Of a stretch of DNA of 64,000 bases, positions 42,719 to 52,454 are shown in pieces (within the stretch, counting starts at the first letter, position 1; each line of letters opens with the position of its first letter). Both the position numbers and the translations under genes were made by a program. The notes under the pieces are model-generated. The model did not search any database. It was not told the DNA's origin and saw only the letters and a program-made list of their open reading frames with translations. Source of the stretch: Pseudomonas gingeri. Its GTDB lineage: Bacteria; Pseudomonadota; Gammaproteobacteria; Pseudomonadales; Pseudomonadaceae. The stretch spans positions 62,001 to 126,000 of the forward strand of contig NZ_JACAOS010000012.1 in NCBI RefSeq assembly GCF_013386165.1, in the 5' to 3' direction.

Positions 42719-43471
42719 ATGACATCTGAAATCAAACCCCTGAAAGGTAAAGTGGCGCTGGTTACCGGCGGTTCTCGTGGCATCGGTGCAGCCGTGGTCA
42801 TGCGACTCGTTCGTGACGGTGCGGCGGTGGCGTTCACCTACGCCAGTGCCGAACAAAAGGCCCTCGAGGTGGTGGCCACGGTCGAAGCCGAAGGGGGCAG
42901 GGCCCTGGCGATTCACGCCGACAGCGCCGATGCGGCGGCGCTTGAGCGGGCAGTTAAACAGACGGTCGAGACCTTGGGCGGCCTGAATATCCTGGTCAAC
43001 AACGCCGGGATCCTGCAGCGCGGCGATATCCGTGAGTTCTCGCTGGAGGTGTTTGACCAGATGTTTGCGGTCAACGTCCGGGCGGCCTTTGCGGCGGCCC
43101 AATATGCCGCCCGGGAGATGGGCGAGGGCGACCGGATCATCCTGATGGGCAGCGTGGTGGCCGAGCGTTCGGCGTTCCCTGGTGCCAGTGTGTACTCGAT
43201 GACCAAGTCGGCGCTGGTCGGCCTGGGCCGGGGCATTGCCCTGGACCTTGCGCCACAGGGCATCACGGTCAATGTGGTACAGCCCGGCCCCACGGCCACC
43301 GACATGAATCCGGCCGACGGTCCGCACCATGAAGCGGTAAAGAGTCTGGTGCCGCTCAAGCGTATGGGCACAGGCGAGGAAATCGCCGGGATGGTGGCCT
43401 ACCTGGCCGGTCCCGAGTCGTCGTTTGTCACCGGCGCCTGCCTGACCGTCGACGGCGGCTACCTGGCCTGA
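42719..43471 (+). CDS. SDR-family oxidoreductase (3-oxoacyl-ACP reductase-like)
   Basis: 250 residues, classical SDR: cofactor motif VTGGSRGIGAA near 17, NNAG near 95, catalytic Ser in LMGSVVAERSA, YSMTK with catalytic Tyr and Lys near 160, and PGPTATDM. The Arg after TGGS and the lack of an acidic residue after strand 2 suggest NADP(H). A TetR gene follows after 95 bp and a palindrome lies just upstream, a common reductase/regulator pair. Confidence 0.9.
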   Translation: MTSEIKPLKGKVALVTGGSRGIGAAVVMRLVRDGAAVAFTYASAEQKALEVVATVEAEGGRALAIHADSADAAALERAVKQTVETLGGLNILVNNAGILQRGDIREFSLEVFDQMFAVNVRAAFAAAQYAAREMGEGDRIILMGSVVAERSAFPGASVYSMTKSALVGLGRGIALDLAPQGITVNVVQPGPTATDMNPADGPHHEAVKSLVPLKRMGTGEEIAGMVAYLAGPESSFVTGACLTVDGGYLA

Positions 43472-43566
43472 GGCGAGACGCCGCGTGCAAGGCGCCGTAT
43501 CATGCGCGGTTTGTGGCAGAGGGCGTTGCACGCCGTTCCGATCTGCCTTGAACCACGAGAGCGAGC

Positions 43567-44145
43567 ATGGCCAGAACCCGAGCATTCAATCGCGAACAGG
43601 CGCTGCAACAGGCGATCCGGGTCTTTTGCGACAAGGGTTTCAGCGCGGCGTCGACCGACGAGTTGATGCAGGCCATGCAGCTTGGCCGACAGAGCATGTA
43701 CAACACCTTTGGCGACAAGCGTGCGCTGTACATGCAGGCCATGCGGCAGTACTACGCGGACAGCGTCAGCGACCTGATTCTCAAGCTGGGCAAGGGTGTT
43801 TCGCCCCTGGCCGGCCTGGAAAACGCCTTGCTGGCGTTTGCCTCGCGGGCGCAGCACGAGGGCACTTCCGGGTGCATGGGGGTCAATGCGGTCTGTGAGT
43901 TCGGCCTTGAAGACCCCGAGATCAATCAACTGGGTGAGACCGCCGGGCAGACGCTGACGGCGGCGTTCGAGCGGGCCTTGAACGAGGCGCGGGAGGCGGG
44001 GGAGATCGATCGGGGGATCGATGTGTCGGTGGCGACGCGTTACCTGATGACCTGCCTGAGCGGTTTGAAGATCAGCGCCAAGGCCGGGGCCTCGATTCAA
44101 ATCCTGCAGGAGACCGCGAGGTTTGCGCTACGCAGCCTGAAGTAG
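43567..44145 (+). CDS. TetR-family transcriptional regulator
   Basis: 192 residues. N-terminal HTH (AFNREQALQQAIRVFCDKGFSAASTDELMQAMQLGRQSMYNTFGDK) and a C-terminal ligand domain of the TetR_C_16/YcdC-like kind with SGCMGVNAVCEFG. It probably represses the SDR gene upstream through the palindrome at 42683 (inference). Confidence 0.9.
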   Translation: MARTRAFNREQALQQAIRVFCDKGFSAASTDELMQAMQLGRQSMYNTFGDKRALYMQAMRQYYADSVSDLILKLGKGVSPLAGLENALLAFASRAQHEGTSGCMGVNAVCEFGLEDPEINQLGETAGQTLTAAFERALNEAREAGEIDRGIDVSVATRYLMTCLSGLKISAKAGASIQILQETARFALRSLK

Positions 44146-44212
44146 GCGGTTGCGGGGTTGGGGCAAGCGGTGGGTGCTGTTGCAACACAGAACCCACCTG
44201 TTGCACCGGACC

Positions 44213-45595
44213 TCAAGCGTTGCTGCGTGGGCTTTCCGGCAGGAACCAATTCAGCACCAGCGCACAGATCCCACCGGTTGCCACACCGGACTCCAGCACA
44301 TTACGCAAGGCCGCCGGCATATGCGCGAGGAACTCCGGCACCTGGGAAACCCCCAGGCCCAACGCCAGGGATACGGCGATGATCAGCAGCGCCCGGCGAT
44401 CGAGGTGGATGCTCGCGAGGATATTGATCCCCGAGGCCGCCACCGCACCGAACATCACCATCGCCGCGCCGCCGAGCACCGGCTCGGGCACTGCCTGGAT
44501 CGCGCCGGCCACCGACGGGAACAGACCGAGCAACACCAGCATCAGGGCGATCCACTTGCCGATATGCCGACTGGCGATGCCGGTCAGCTGAATCACCCCG
44601 TTGTTCTGGGCGAAGATCGAGCTGGGGAAGGTGTTGAACAGTCCGGCCAACAATGAGTTGGCGCCGTTGACCAGCACGCCGCCCTTGATCCGCTGCATCC
44701 AGATCGGACCTTCCACCGGCTGGCGCGAGACCTTGCTGGTGGCGGTGACGTCACCGATGGCTTCCAGGGAGGTCACCAGGTAGATCACCAGCATCGGAAT
44801 GAACAGCGCCCAGGAAAAACCCAGGCCGAAGTGCAGGGGCGTCGGCACCTGGAACAGCGCGGCCTCGTGCATGCCGGTGAAGTTCAGGCGGCCGAGGTAG
44901 CCGGCCAGGGCATAACCGACCGCCAGGGCGATGACGATGGCGCAGCTGCGCATCCACACCAGCGGGATACGGTTGAGGACCACGATGATCGCCAGCACCA
45001 CGCCGGACAGCAGCAGGTTCTCGCCATTGGCGAAGGTGCCGTTGGCCATGGCGCTGAAGCCGCCGCCCATGCTGATCAGGCCGACCTTGATCAGGGTCAG
45101 GCCGATCATCAGCACGACGATGCCGGTCACCAGCGGGGTGATCATGCGTTTGACGAAGGGCAGGATGCGTGAGATGCCCATCTCGACGAAGGAGCCGGCG
45201 ATGACCACGCCGAAGATCGCGGCCATCACCGCTTCCACTGGCGTGCCTTGCTTGACCATCAGTGCGCCGCCGGCAATCAGCGGGCCGACGAAGTTGAAGC
45301 TGGTGCCCTGGACGATCAGCAGCCCGGCGCCGAAGGGGCCGAAGCGGCGGCACTGGACGAAGGTGGCGATGCCGGAAATGACCAGGGACATGGAGACGAT
45401 CAGGTTGGTGTCCCGGGCCGAGACGCCCAGGGCCTGGCAGATCAGCAGGCCGGGGGTGACGATGGGCACGATGATCGCCAGCAGGTGCTGCAACGCCGCG
45501 AGGAGGCTGATGGGCAGGCTGGGGCGGTCCTCGAGGCCGAGGACCAGTTCATTGGCCTGGGGCTCGGCGGTGGGCGGTGTCTGGTGAGCGGTCAT
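44213..45595 (-). CDS. NCS2 nucleobase:cation symporter (uracil/xanthine permease family)
   Basis: 460 residues from the ATG at 45595. About 13-14 helices. NCS2 marks: SISLLAALQHLLAIIVP-like opening after LGLEDRPSLP, QGTSFNFVGPLIAGG, and the family signature QNNGVIQLTGIASRHIG with the substrate-contact Glu in TSLEAIGDVTATS. Likely imports a purine or pyrimidine such as xanthine, urate or uracil by proton symport. It stands alone with REP units upstream. Confidence 0.88.
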   Translation of the reverse strand: MTAHQTPPTAEPQANELVLGLEDRPSLPISLLAALQHLLAIIVPIVTPGLLICQALGVSARDTNLIVSMSLVISGIATFVQCRRFGPFGAGLLIVQGTSFNFVGPLIAGGALMVKQGTPVEAVMAAIFGVVIAGSFVEMGISRILPFVKRMITPLVTGIVVLMIGLTLIKVGLISMGGGFSAMANGTFANGENLLLSGVVLAIIVVLNRIPLVWMRSCAIVIALAVGYALAGYLGRLNFTGMHEAALFQVPTPLHFGLGFSWALFIPMLVIYLVTSLEAIGDVTATSKVSRQPVEGPIWMQRIKGGVLVNGANSLLAGLFNTFPSSIFAQNNGVIQLTGIASRHIGKWIALMLVLLGLFPSVAGAIQAVPEPVLGGAAMVMFGAVAASGINILASIHLDRRALLIIAVSLALGLGVSQVPEFLAHMPAALRNVLESGVATGGICALVLNWFLPESPRSNA

Positions 45596-45694
45596 GGTGG
45601 GGGCCCTGGAAAAAAAGATCGGCGATTCTACTGCAATGCCATTCACTTGCGCGAAACGCAATGTGGGATCGGTGAACGTTGAATCCTGGGGTGT

Positions 45695-45860
45695 TCTTGC
45701 TGGCCTCATCGCCAGCAAGCTGGCTCCTACAGAACCGCGTTTCACCACAACAGTATCGTGTTGCCCCAGTCCCCCTGTAGGAGCTGGCTTGCCAGCGATG
45801 AGGCCCTTGAGTCTTGAGGTGTTCTTGCTGACGCCATCGCCAGCAAGCCGGCTCCTACAG
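45695..45860. repeat. REP cluster, three GTAGGAGC-type units
   Basis: Units at 45708-45731, 45775-45798 (inverted) and 45836-45859, all variants of ATCGCCAGCAAGCYGGCTCC. They fill the gap between the nucleobase permease start and the alkC end. Confidence 0.85.
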
Positions 45861-45887
45861 GTTGGGTGGTGATTTTGTTGGCAATGC

Positions 45888-46988
45888 TCAGTCGAGAATG
45901 TCGAAGCCGCTGCTGCCCAGGCGCTCGCCATTGACCAGCAAATGCACGGCGTGATGACCACTGTAGTGCTTGCGGGTGGTCAGCTCGCGGATGTGTTGGC
46001 GGCGTCTCAGGGTTTCACTCGTGCCGGCGGCCAGGTGCAGGGTCTTGAGCTTGAAAACCTTGCTCGAGGTGGCACCCGAGGCCTTCACATAGTCGATACC
46101 GTAGTCGATCACCAGCTTCTGTCCAGTCGTCGCCGTGGACATCAGGGTGAAGGACAGGGTCACGCTCTCGCCCAAACGGATGACCGCGGGCTCGACCTTC
46201 AAGTCCAACACGTCAACCTCGGCCTTGGCCCCGGCGCCCATCAGCGTGAGGGCACGCGGGTTGCCCTGTTTGATCAGGCTGCGCAGGGCGTGGCGGGCGA
46301 TCCAGGCGGTGCGCGGGTCGTCCAGGGACCAGCTTTCGATCAGGTCCAACACCCAGTCGGGGTGTTCCTTGGTGATGTCGTTGAGGTGGTTGGCCACCGA
46401 TTTGCGCACGTAGAGGCTGTCGTCGGCCTTGAGCGTGTCGAGTATGTCGGCGGCAAGGCTCGGGTCAGCCTGGATTTCGGCCAGCCGGAAGGACCACGGC
46501 AGTCGCGGTCGCGAGCCTTCGCTGGCGAGGCGACGCACGTGTTCGTTTTCGTCCCGGGACCAGGTTTTCATCACCGCCAGGGTGCGTTCGAAATCGCTGA
46601 GAAGGAAATGCCGCACGGCGAATTCGGAGGAGCCAAAGGGGGTGAAGTACTTCAGCGCATCCATCGACAGCTCGAAGTCCTTGGCCCCGTAGCTCGCCAC
46701 ATAGTGCGGCAGGCACATGCTGACAAAGCTGCTGTTCAGGCGTGGGGCGAGTTGGCGCAGCACTTTGAGGGACTGCTTGTAGCTCAGGGGCAGCACCGCG
46801 TGCAGGCTTTCGCTGACCCGGGCCAGGCGCTGCATGATCGACAGTTCGCCGAGGCCCTGGTGGGTGCGACTGATAAACCCGGCGCTGTCGAAGTCGGGGT
46901 ACACCGCGCGCATTTCGCTGGCGATATGCAGCAGGCGTTCGCTGTTGAAGATTTCCTTCAGCGCGGGGGCGGCTTGTTCGGTGCTCAT
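45888..46988 (-). CDS. alkC: DNA alkylation repair glycosylase AlkC with C-terminal Ig-like domain
   Basis: 366 residues from the ATG at 46988. HEAT-like helical repeats cover about 1-255 (EIFNSERLLHIASEMRAVYPDFD; YVRKSVANHLNDITKEHPDWV; AWIARHALRSLIKQGN). A beta-rich Ig-like domain follows to the end (VDVLDLKVEPAVIRLGESVTLSFTLMS). P. fluorescens AlkC has this two-part form and removes 3-methyladenine and related bases without flipping them. An XRE-cupin regulator gene ends 18 bp before its start on the same strand. Confidence 0.88.
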   Translation of the reverse strand: MSTEQAAPALKEIFNSERLLHIASEMRAVYPDFDSAGFISRTHQGLGELSIMQRLARVSESLHAVLPLSYKQSLKVLRQLAPRLNSSFVSMCLPHYVASYGAKDFELSMDALKYFTPFGSSEFAVRHFLLSDFERTLAVMKTWSRDENEHVRRLASEGSRPRLPWSFRLAEIQADPSLAADILDTLKADDSLYVRKSVANHLNDITKEHPDWVLDLIESWSLDDPRTAWIARHALRSLIKQGNPRALTLMGAGAKAEVDVLDLKVEPAVIRLGESVTLSFTLMSTATTGQKLVIDYGIDYVKASGATSSKVFKLKTLHLAAGTSETLRRRQHIRELTTRKHYSGHHAVHLLVNGERLGSSGFDILD

Positions 46989-47005
46989 GGCGGGGCCTCG
47001 GGGAA

Positions 47006-47602
47006 TCAGAAAGTCGGCGGGGTGATGACCCAGATGACCACGGCATCGACCTCTCCGGGGTTGCCGTAGCGGTGCGGTTCCTGGCTGGAGAAGCTGAAGC
47101 TGTCGCCCTCGGCCAGTTGGAAATGGCGCTCGCCGACCCACAGTTCGAAGACGCCGGACAGCAGGTAGCCGGCCTCTTCGCCGTTGTGGCTGTAGCTCTG
47201 CTGGCTGTAGGTGCCCGGCGGGAAACGCGAGTGGAGGATTTCCAGTTGGCGGTTGGGTTGTGGGGTCAGGAGCTGGTCGACGATGCCGTCTTCGTAGTGC
47301 ACGCTCAGGCGGCTGTTCTTGCGCACCACGTAGCCGTTGTCGGCGGGGGCGGTGGTGGTTTCGCTGGCGAAGAACCACTGGATGGTCACGCCGAGGCTGC
47401 GGGCGATATTGAACAGGGCCGGGATCGATGGGTAGGCGAGGTTACGCTCCAGCTGGCTGATGTAGCCGGCGGTGAGTTCGGCCTGGGTCGCCAGTTCGGT
47501 CAGGGTCATGCCACGCCGTTTGCGCAGGCCGCGAATGCGCGTGCCGAGAAACTGCGGGCCGGCGGCGGGGTTGTCGCCGGCGGGCGTAAGGGCGTTGCTC
47601 AT
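47006..47602 (-). CDS. XRE-family regulator with cupin domain
   Basis: 198 residues. HTH in residues 17-75 (GTRIRGLRKRRGMTLTELATQAELTAGYISQLER) and a C-terminal cupin_2 domain (YSHNGEEAGYLLSGVFELWVGE, FSSQEPHRYGNP). Such proteins sense small ligands of amino acid or polyamine pathways. It is 17 bp upstream of alkC on the same strand and could be co-transcribed with it, although a functional link is not evident. Confidence 0.88.
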   Translation of the reverse strand: MSNALTPAGDNPAAGPQFLGTRIRGLRKRRGMTLTELATQAELTAGYISQLERNLAYPSIPALFNIARSLGVTIQWFFASETTTAPADNGYVVRKNSRLSVHYEDGIVDQLLTPQPNRQLEILHSRFPPGTYSQQSYSHNGEEAGYLLSGVFELWVGERHFQLAEGDSFSFSSQEPHRYGNPGEVDAVVIWVITPPTF

Positions 47603-47698
47603 GGCCTGCTCCGATCCTTGAAAGCGCGGGATTATACGGCAGTTGCGGCCGGACTGTGGCGAGCCCTAATGCCAGTCATTTAAGCGAATACGGCCCCT

Positions 47699-47799
47699 TG
47701 TAGGAGCGAGCTTGCTCGCGATGGTCGACAACGATACCGCTGGGCATCTGATTCACCGCGCCGTCCTTGCGCCCATCGCCGGCAAGCCGGCTCCTACAG
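47699..47799. repeat. REP pair (BIME), GTAGGAGC type
   Basis: TGTAGGAGCGAGCTTGCTCG at 47699 and the inverted unit ATCGCCGGCAAGCCGGCTCC ending at 47799, about 50 bp apart. Lies between the XRE-cupin regulator start and the flavin oxidoreductase end. Confidence 0.85.
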
Positions 47800-47843
47800 G
47801 TTCCGGGGGCAACCAAGGATTTTGTCTGCGTTGATTGGGTGAG

Positions 47844-49805
47844 TCAGAGCTCCCAGGCGACTTTCAGGCCTTCGTAGATCGCTTCCTCCACCGTACGCGG
47901 TGCCAGGCAATCGCCAATCCGGCGGAACTCCACCAGCCCTTGTAGCTCGTCACCCAAGGTGTCGACCGGTTGATGCCCCTGGCACAGCACCAGCGTGTCG
48001 ACCTCCTCGAACAGCATCGGCTCGCCGCTGGCGGTATGTTGCAGGTACACCGTGTTGTCGTCGCACCCGTAGAGCCGGGCATACGGCGTGATGGGAATGC
48101 CCAGGCGATGCAACTCGCCCGCCAGTTGATCGCGCACATACAGCGGCAGGCTTTCCCCGCAGTGGGTGCCGTTGACCGCCAGTTGCACTTGATGCCCGGC
48201 GCGCACCAAACGCTCGGCAATCCCCGGGCCGATCCAGTCGCAACGCCAATCAACCACCACCACCGAACGCCCGATCTTCACCTCGTCACGCAACACCTGC
48301 CAGGCATCCACCACCTGCAATTCGCCAGCGCGCTCGAAAGCCGGCCAATAAGGCTCGGCACCGGTCGCGACAATCACCAGATCCGGCCGCTCGTGTTCCA
48401 CCAGCGCCCGGTCGACCCGGGTATTACGTACCACCCGCACGCCGGCCAATTCCATTTCCCGTTGCAGGTTGGTGCTGGCGCCGCCGAACTCACTTCGCCT
48501 CGGCAGCAACTGCGCCAGCAACACCTGGCCCCCCAACTGCGGGGAGGCTTCGTACAACGTCACCTCATGCCCACGCTGCGCCGCCACGGCCGCCGCCTTC
48601 ATTCCCGCCGGGCCACCGCCGACCACCATCACCCGCTTGCGCAGCGTGGTGGCGATCAACTCCCCGTACTGCAACTCGCGCCCGGTTTCCGGGTGCTGGA
48701 TGCAGCTGATCGGCAGGCCTTTGTGGAAGTGCCCGATACAAGCCTGGTTGCAGGCAATACAGGCGCGAATATCCTCGCTGTGCCCGCTGTCGGTCTTGTT
48801 CGGCATCTGCGGGTCGCAGATCAGCGCCCGAGTCATGCCACAGACATCGGCCTGGCCACGGGAGAGAATCAGTTCCGCTTCCTGGGGCTGGTTGATCCGC
48901 CCGGTGACGAACAACGGAATCGACAGGCTGGCCTTGAAAGTACCGGCCTCCTTGGCCAGGTACGCGGCTTCGATGGCCATGGGCGGGACGATATGCACGG
49001 CGCCGCCGAGGGACGCGGAAGTCCCCGCGACGATATGCACGTAGTCCAGTTCACCTTGCAGTTGCACCACGGCGGCCAGGGATTCGTCCTCGGTCAGGCC
49101 TTCGGCATCGCGCTCGTCGGCGGAAATTCGCAGGCCGATGATGAATTGCTCGTCGGTGGCCGCGCGGACGGCGGCGATCACTTCCCGCAAGAAACGCAGG
49201 CGCTGCGCCAGTTCGCCGTTGTAGCCATCGGTGCGTCGATTGACCCGCGGATTGATGAATTGCGCCGGCAGGTAACCGTGACTGGCGACCACTTCCACGC
49301 CGTCGATTCCCGCCTGGTACAAGCGCCGTGCCGCTGCCGCGTAGCCGCCGACGATCTCGTCGATCATTGCCTGGTCCAGCGCCCGCGGCATGACCCGGAA
49401 GCGCTCGTTGGGCACGCCTGACGCCGAGTAGGCGACCGCCAGCAGGCCGTCGCTGGACTCCATGATTTCCCGGCCCGGATGGAAGATCTGCGACAGCACC
49501 AGGGTGCCATGGGCATGACAGGTTTCGGCCAGCCGCCGATAGCCGTCGATGCAGGCATCGTCGGTGGCCATCAACACATGGGAGGTGTAGCGCGCACTGT
49601 CGTGAACCCCCGCCACCTGCAACACGATCAAGCCGACACCGCCCTCGGCGCGAGCCCGGTGATAGGCGATCAGCTGTTCGTTGACCCGATTATCGGTGGG
49701 CATGGAGGTGTCGTGCCCGCTGGACATGATGCGGTTCTTCAGGCGCTTGCCACGGATCTGCAACGGTTCGAACAGATGGCGAAAGGCAGGTGGCGACGTC
49801 GACAT
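47844..49805 (-). CDS. FMN/FAD Fe-S oxidoreductase, trimethylamine dehydrogenase / dienoyl-CoA reductase family
   Basis: 653 residues. An N-terminal TIM barrel of the old-yellow-enzyme type binding FMN (HLFEPLQIRGKRLKNRIMSSGHDT; FINPRVNRRTDGYNG), the 4Fe-4S motif CIACNQACIGHFHKGLPISC near 350, then an FAD/NAD(P) domain (VMVVGGGPAGMKAAAVAAQRGHEVTLYEA). Close relatives act on methylated amines such as dimethylglycine, or on enoyl compounds. Substrate open. Its 5' side is a strongly AT-rich promoter gap. Confidence 0.87.
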   Translation of the reverse strand: MSTSPPAFRHLFEPLQIRGKRLKNRIMSSGHDTSMPTDNRVNEQLIAYHRARAEGGVGLIVLQVAGVHDSARYTSHVLMATDDACIDGYRRLAETCHAHGTLVLSQIFHPGREIMESSDGLLAVAYSASGVPNERFRVMPRALDQAMIDEIVGGYAAAARRLYQAGIDGVEVVASHGYLPAQFINPRVNRRTDGYNGELAQRLRFLREVIAAVRAATDEQFIIGLRISADERDAEGLTEDESLAAVVQLQGELDYVHIVAGTSASLGGAVHIVPPMAIEAAYLAKEAGTFKASLSIPLFVTGRINQPQEAELILSRGQADVCGMTRALICDPQMPNKTDSGHSEDIRACIACNQACIGHFHKGLPISCIQHPETGRELQYGELIATTLRKRVMVVGGGPAGMKAAAVAAQRGHEVTLYEASPQLGGQVLLAQLLPRRSEFGGASTNLQREMELAGVRVVRNTRVDRALVEHERPDLVIVATGAEPYWPAFERAGELQVVDAWQVLRDEVKIGRSVVVVDWRCDWIGPGIAERLVRAGHQVQLAVNGTHCGESLPLYVRDQLAGELHRLGIPITPYARLYGCDDNTVYLQHTASGEPMLFEEVDTLVLCQGHQPVDTLGDELQGLVEFRRIGDCLAPRTVEEAIYEGLKVAWEL

Positions 49806-50130
49806 GGCAAGGCTCCAGGCGGCCCGGGATAAGGGGCGGGCGGTTGTTATTATTTAACCATGAAAATTTACCTTTAGTAAAAAATCAACTTGTTTTTTTA
49901 CTTTACCTTGGGTTAGCTTCGAATGGCGCCTGATGCCAGGGCGTACCTCATACAACAAAAAAATGGATCATCCGACGCTTGGGCGCGCTGTCGATGAACG
50001 TGGCGTTCTGGGTCGATCACGGCGAAGAACTCGAAGAACGTTTCAATGCCTGGGCAAGCAAGTAAAGTAGGGGCTGCCGGACGCCTTGGCGCGTACCGGC
50101 GGCCTGATTCGAACCATCCTGCCTGAGGGA
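49806..50130. other. Intergenic region with a possible gene remnant
   Basis: About 50 bp of very AT-rich sequence (49850-49910) probably holds the promoter of the oxidoreductase. From about 49934 to 50065 a plus-strand frame reads KKWIIRRLGALSMNVAF, then WVDHGEELEERFNAWASK and stop. It looks like the C-terminal end of a real protein without the rest. No family could be named. The aldolase start follows. Confidence 0.35.
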
Positions 50131-50928
50131 GTGACCCGCTTGAACGACCTTCTGCACACCGCTGCTGCACCAGCGGCTATCGAGCGTCAACTGCGCGAGC
50201 AGTTGGCGGCCTGTTATCGGTTGATTGCGCACTTTCGCATGACCGACCTGATCTTCACCCATATCTCCCTGCGCTTGCCGGGGCCGGATCATCATTTCCT
50301 GATCAACCCCTATGGGCTGATGTTCGAGGAAATCACCGCGTCGAACCTGGTGAAGATCGGTCTCGATGGCCGGGCGGTAGAGGAAACACCCTACCTGGTG
50401 AATCCAGCCGGGTTTGTGATTCACAGCGCGATCCATGGCGCTCGGGAAGATGCGCACTGTGTGCTGCACACCCACACCAAAGCCGGTTGTGCGGTGGCGG
50501 CGCTTGAATGCGGCTTGTTGCCGGTGAACCAGATTTCCATGCAGTTCTACGGGCAGACGGCTTACCACGACTACGAGGGCGTGGCGCTGGATCTCGAAGA
50601 GCAGGCACGGCTGGTTCACGACCTGGGGGACAAGCAGGTGATGTTGCTGCGTAACCATGGCTTGCTGAGCGTCGGCGAGACCGTGGGCGAAGCCTTCCTG
50701 CGCATGTACTACCTGGAGAAGGCCTGCGAGATCCAGGTAACGGCCCAGTCCTGCGGCCAGACGTTGGTGTTGCCGCCCCATGAGGTGTGCGCTCACACCG
50801 AGCGCCAGTTCAATGAACCGACCAAACCGGCGAAGGAAGGGCAGTTGACCGACCCGGATGCCCTGGGCCTGGCCTGGGCGGCGATGTTGCGCTTGTTGGA
50901 GCGGGTGGCGCCGGATTATCGGGATTGA
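50131..50928 (+). CDS. Class II aldolase/adducin family protein
   Basis: 265 residues if it starts at GTG 50131; GAGGG lies directly before it, and a TTG at 50140 is about as likely. It has the class II aldolase fold: THISLRLPG near 45, metal-binding HTHTK in HCVLHTHTKAGCAV near 115, and the third His in LLRNHGLLSVG near 180. Known relatives split sugar phosphates or decarboxylate. Many Pseudomonas copies act on non-sugar substrates. REP units follow it. Confidence 0.85.
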   Translation: MTRLNDLLHTAAAPAAIERQLREQLAACYRLIAHFRMTDLIFTHISLRLPGPDHHFLINPYGLMFEEITASNLVKIGLDGRAVEETPYLVNPAGFVIHSAIHGAREDAHCVLHTHTKAGCAVAALECGLLPVNQISMQFYGQTAYHDYEGVALDLEEQARLVHDLGDKQVMLLRNHGLLSVGETVGEAFLRMYYLEKACEIQVTAQSCGQTLVLPPHEVCAHTERQFNEPTKPAKEGQLTDPDALGLAWAAMLRLLERVAPDYRD

Positions 50929-50956
50929 TCGGGTTTGTGTGGCGTTCCTGAGAACG

Positions 50957-51048
50957 CCATCGTCAGCAAGCCGGCTCCCACGGATTTGTGTTTCAGCACA
51001 AAAATGACGTCGGGCCCAGGCTTCTGTAGGAGCCGGCTTGCTGGCGAT
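50957..51048. repeat. REP pair (BIME), GTAGGAGC type
   Basis: ATCGTCAGCAAGCCGGCTCC at about 50959 and the inverted TGTAGGAGCCGGCTTGCTGG ending at about 51048, between the convergent aldolase and lpdV genes. Confidence 0.85.
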
Positions 51049-51063
51049 CAGCGGCAACGCGGT

Positions 51064-52452
51064 CTAGAGGTGCAACGCATGCCCCAATGCCCGCAGCGCC
51101 GCTTCCTGCACCGCTTCACCCAAGGTCGGATGGGCATGGATGGTCCCGGCGATATCTTCCAGGCAGGCGCCCATTTCCAGGGACTGCCCGAACGCCGCCG
51201 CCAGTTCCGAAACCCCAGCCCCCACCGCCTGCCAGCCGACAATCAGATGATTGTCACGCCGCGCCACCACCCGCACGAAACCGCTTTTCGATTCCAGGGT
51301 CATGGCCCGTCCGTTGGCCGCAAACGGGAAGCTCGACACCAGGCAATCCAGCCCGGCCGCCTTGGCTTCATCCGGTGTCTTACCCACCACCACCAACTCC
51401 GGATCGGTGAAGCACACCGCCGCAATCGCTGTCGGGTTGAATTCACGATGCTGGCCGGCCACCAGTTCCGCGACCATCTCACCCTGGGCCATGGCCCGGT
51501 GTGCCAACATCGGTTCGCCAGTCAGGTCGCCGATGGCCCAGACATTGCGCATGCTGGTCTGGCACCGGTTGTCGATCTTGATCGCCGCGCCATTCATCTC
51601 CAACGCCAGGGCTTCCAGGTTCCAGCCCTGGGTCCGCGGTTTGCGCCCCACGGCCACCAACACCTGGTCACTCACCAGCTTGAGGATGCCACCCTGGGGA
51701 TCGCGTACTTGCAGGGTGTTCGACGCCGCATCGAAACCTTCGACGCTGTGCCCCAGGTGCACGGTGATACCCAGAGCCTTGATCGACTCGGCCACCGGCT
51801 GGGTCAGTTCACGGTCATAGGTCGGCAGAATCTGCTCGCGAGCCTCGACCACGGTCACTTCGGCCCCCAGCTTGCGGTAGGCAATCCCCAGCTCCAGGCC
51901 GATATAACCGGCGCCGACCACGGTCAGGCGCTTGGGAATCGACGTCGGCGCGAGGGCTTCGGTGGACGAAATAACGGCCCCGCCGAGGGGCAGCATCGGC
52001 AGGTTCACGGTCTGCGAACCGCTGGCCAGCAGCAGGTGTTCGCACTGGATGCGCAGGCCGTCGACTTCCACATGCTTGCCGTCGATGACCTTGGCCCAGC
52101 CATGGATCACCTTCACGCCATTCTTCTTCAGCAGTGCCGCGACGCCAGTGGTCAGGCGGTCGACGATGCCGTTCTTCCACTCGACGCTCTTGCCGATATC
52201 CAGGGTCGGCGCCGACACCTTGATGCCCAGGGGAGAAGTGTCGCCACTGTAGCCCTGGGTGGTATGGAACTGCTCGGCCACATGGATCAGCGCCTTGGAC
52301 GGAATGCAGCCGACGTTCAGGCAGGTGCCGCCCAGCGCCTGGCCTTCCACCAACACGGTGGGAATGCCCAGTTGGCCGGCACGAATCGCCGCGACATAAC
52401 CGCCAGGGCCGCCGCCGATGATCAACAGGGTGGTGTTTTGGGTCTGTTGCAT
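51064..52452 (-). CDS. lpdV: Dihydrolipoyl dehydrogenase (E3) of branched-chain keto acid dehydrogenase
   Basis: 462 residues from the ATG at 52452, with GGAG 6 nt upstream, 2 bp after the bkdB stop. FAD motif [16 protein letters not shown], redox Cys pair [16 protein letters not shown] motif [12 protein letters not shown], and the C-terminal His-Glu pair in IHAHPTLGE. It reoxidises the lipoyl arm of E2. It is the last gene of the bkd operon, the known LpdV position in Pseudomonas. Confidence 0.95.
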   Translation of the reverse strand: MQQTQNTTLLIIGGGPGGYVAAIRAGQLGIPTVLVEGQALGGTCLNVGCIPSKALIHVAEQFHTTQGYSGDTSPLGIKVSAPTLDIGKSVEWKNGIVDRLTTGVAALLKKNGVKVIHGWAKVIDGKHVEVDGLRIQCEHLLLASGSQTVNLPMLPLGGAVISSTEALAPTSIPKRLTVVGAGYIGLELGIAYRKLGAEVTVVEAREQILPTYDRELTQPVAESIKALGITVHLGHSVEGFDAASNTLQVRDPQGGILKLVSDQVLVAVGRKPRTQGWNLEALALEMNGAAIKIDNRCQTSMRNVWAIGDLTGEPMLAHRAMAQGEMVAELVAGQHREFNPTAIAAVCFTDPELVVVGKTPDEAKAAGLDCLVSSFPFAANGRAMTLESKSGFVRVVARRDNHLIVGWQAVGAGVSELAAAFGQSLEMGACLEDIAGTIHAHPTLGEAVQEAALRALGHALHL

Positions 52453-52454
52453 GA

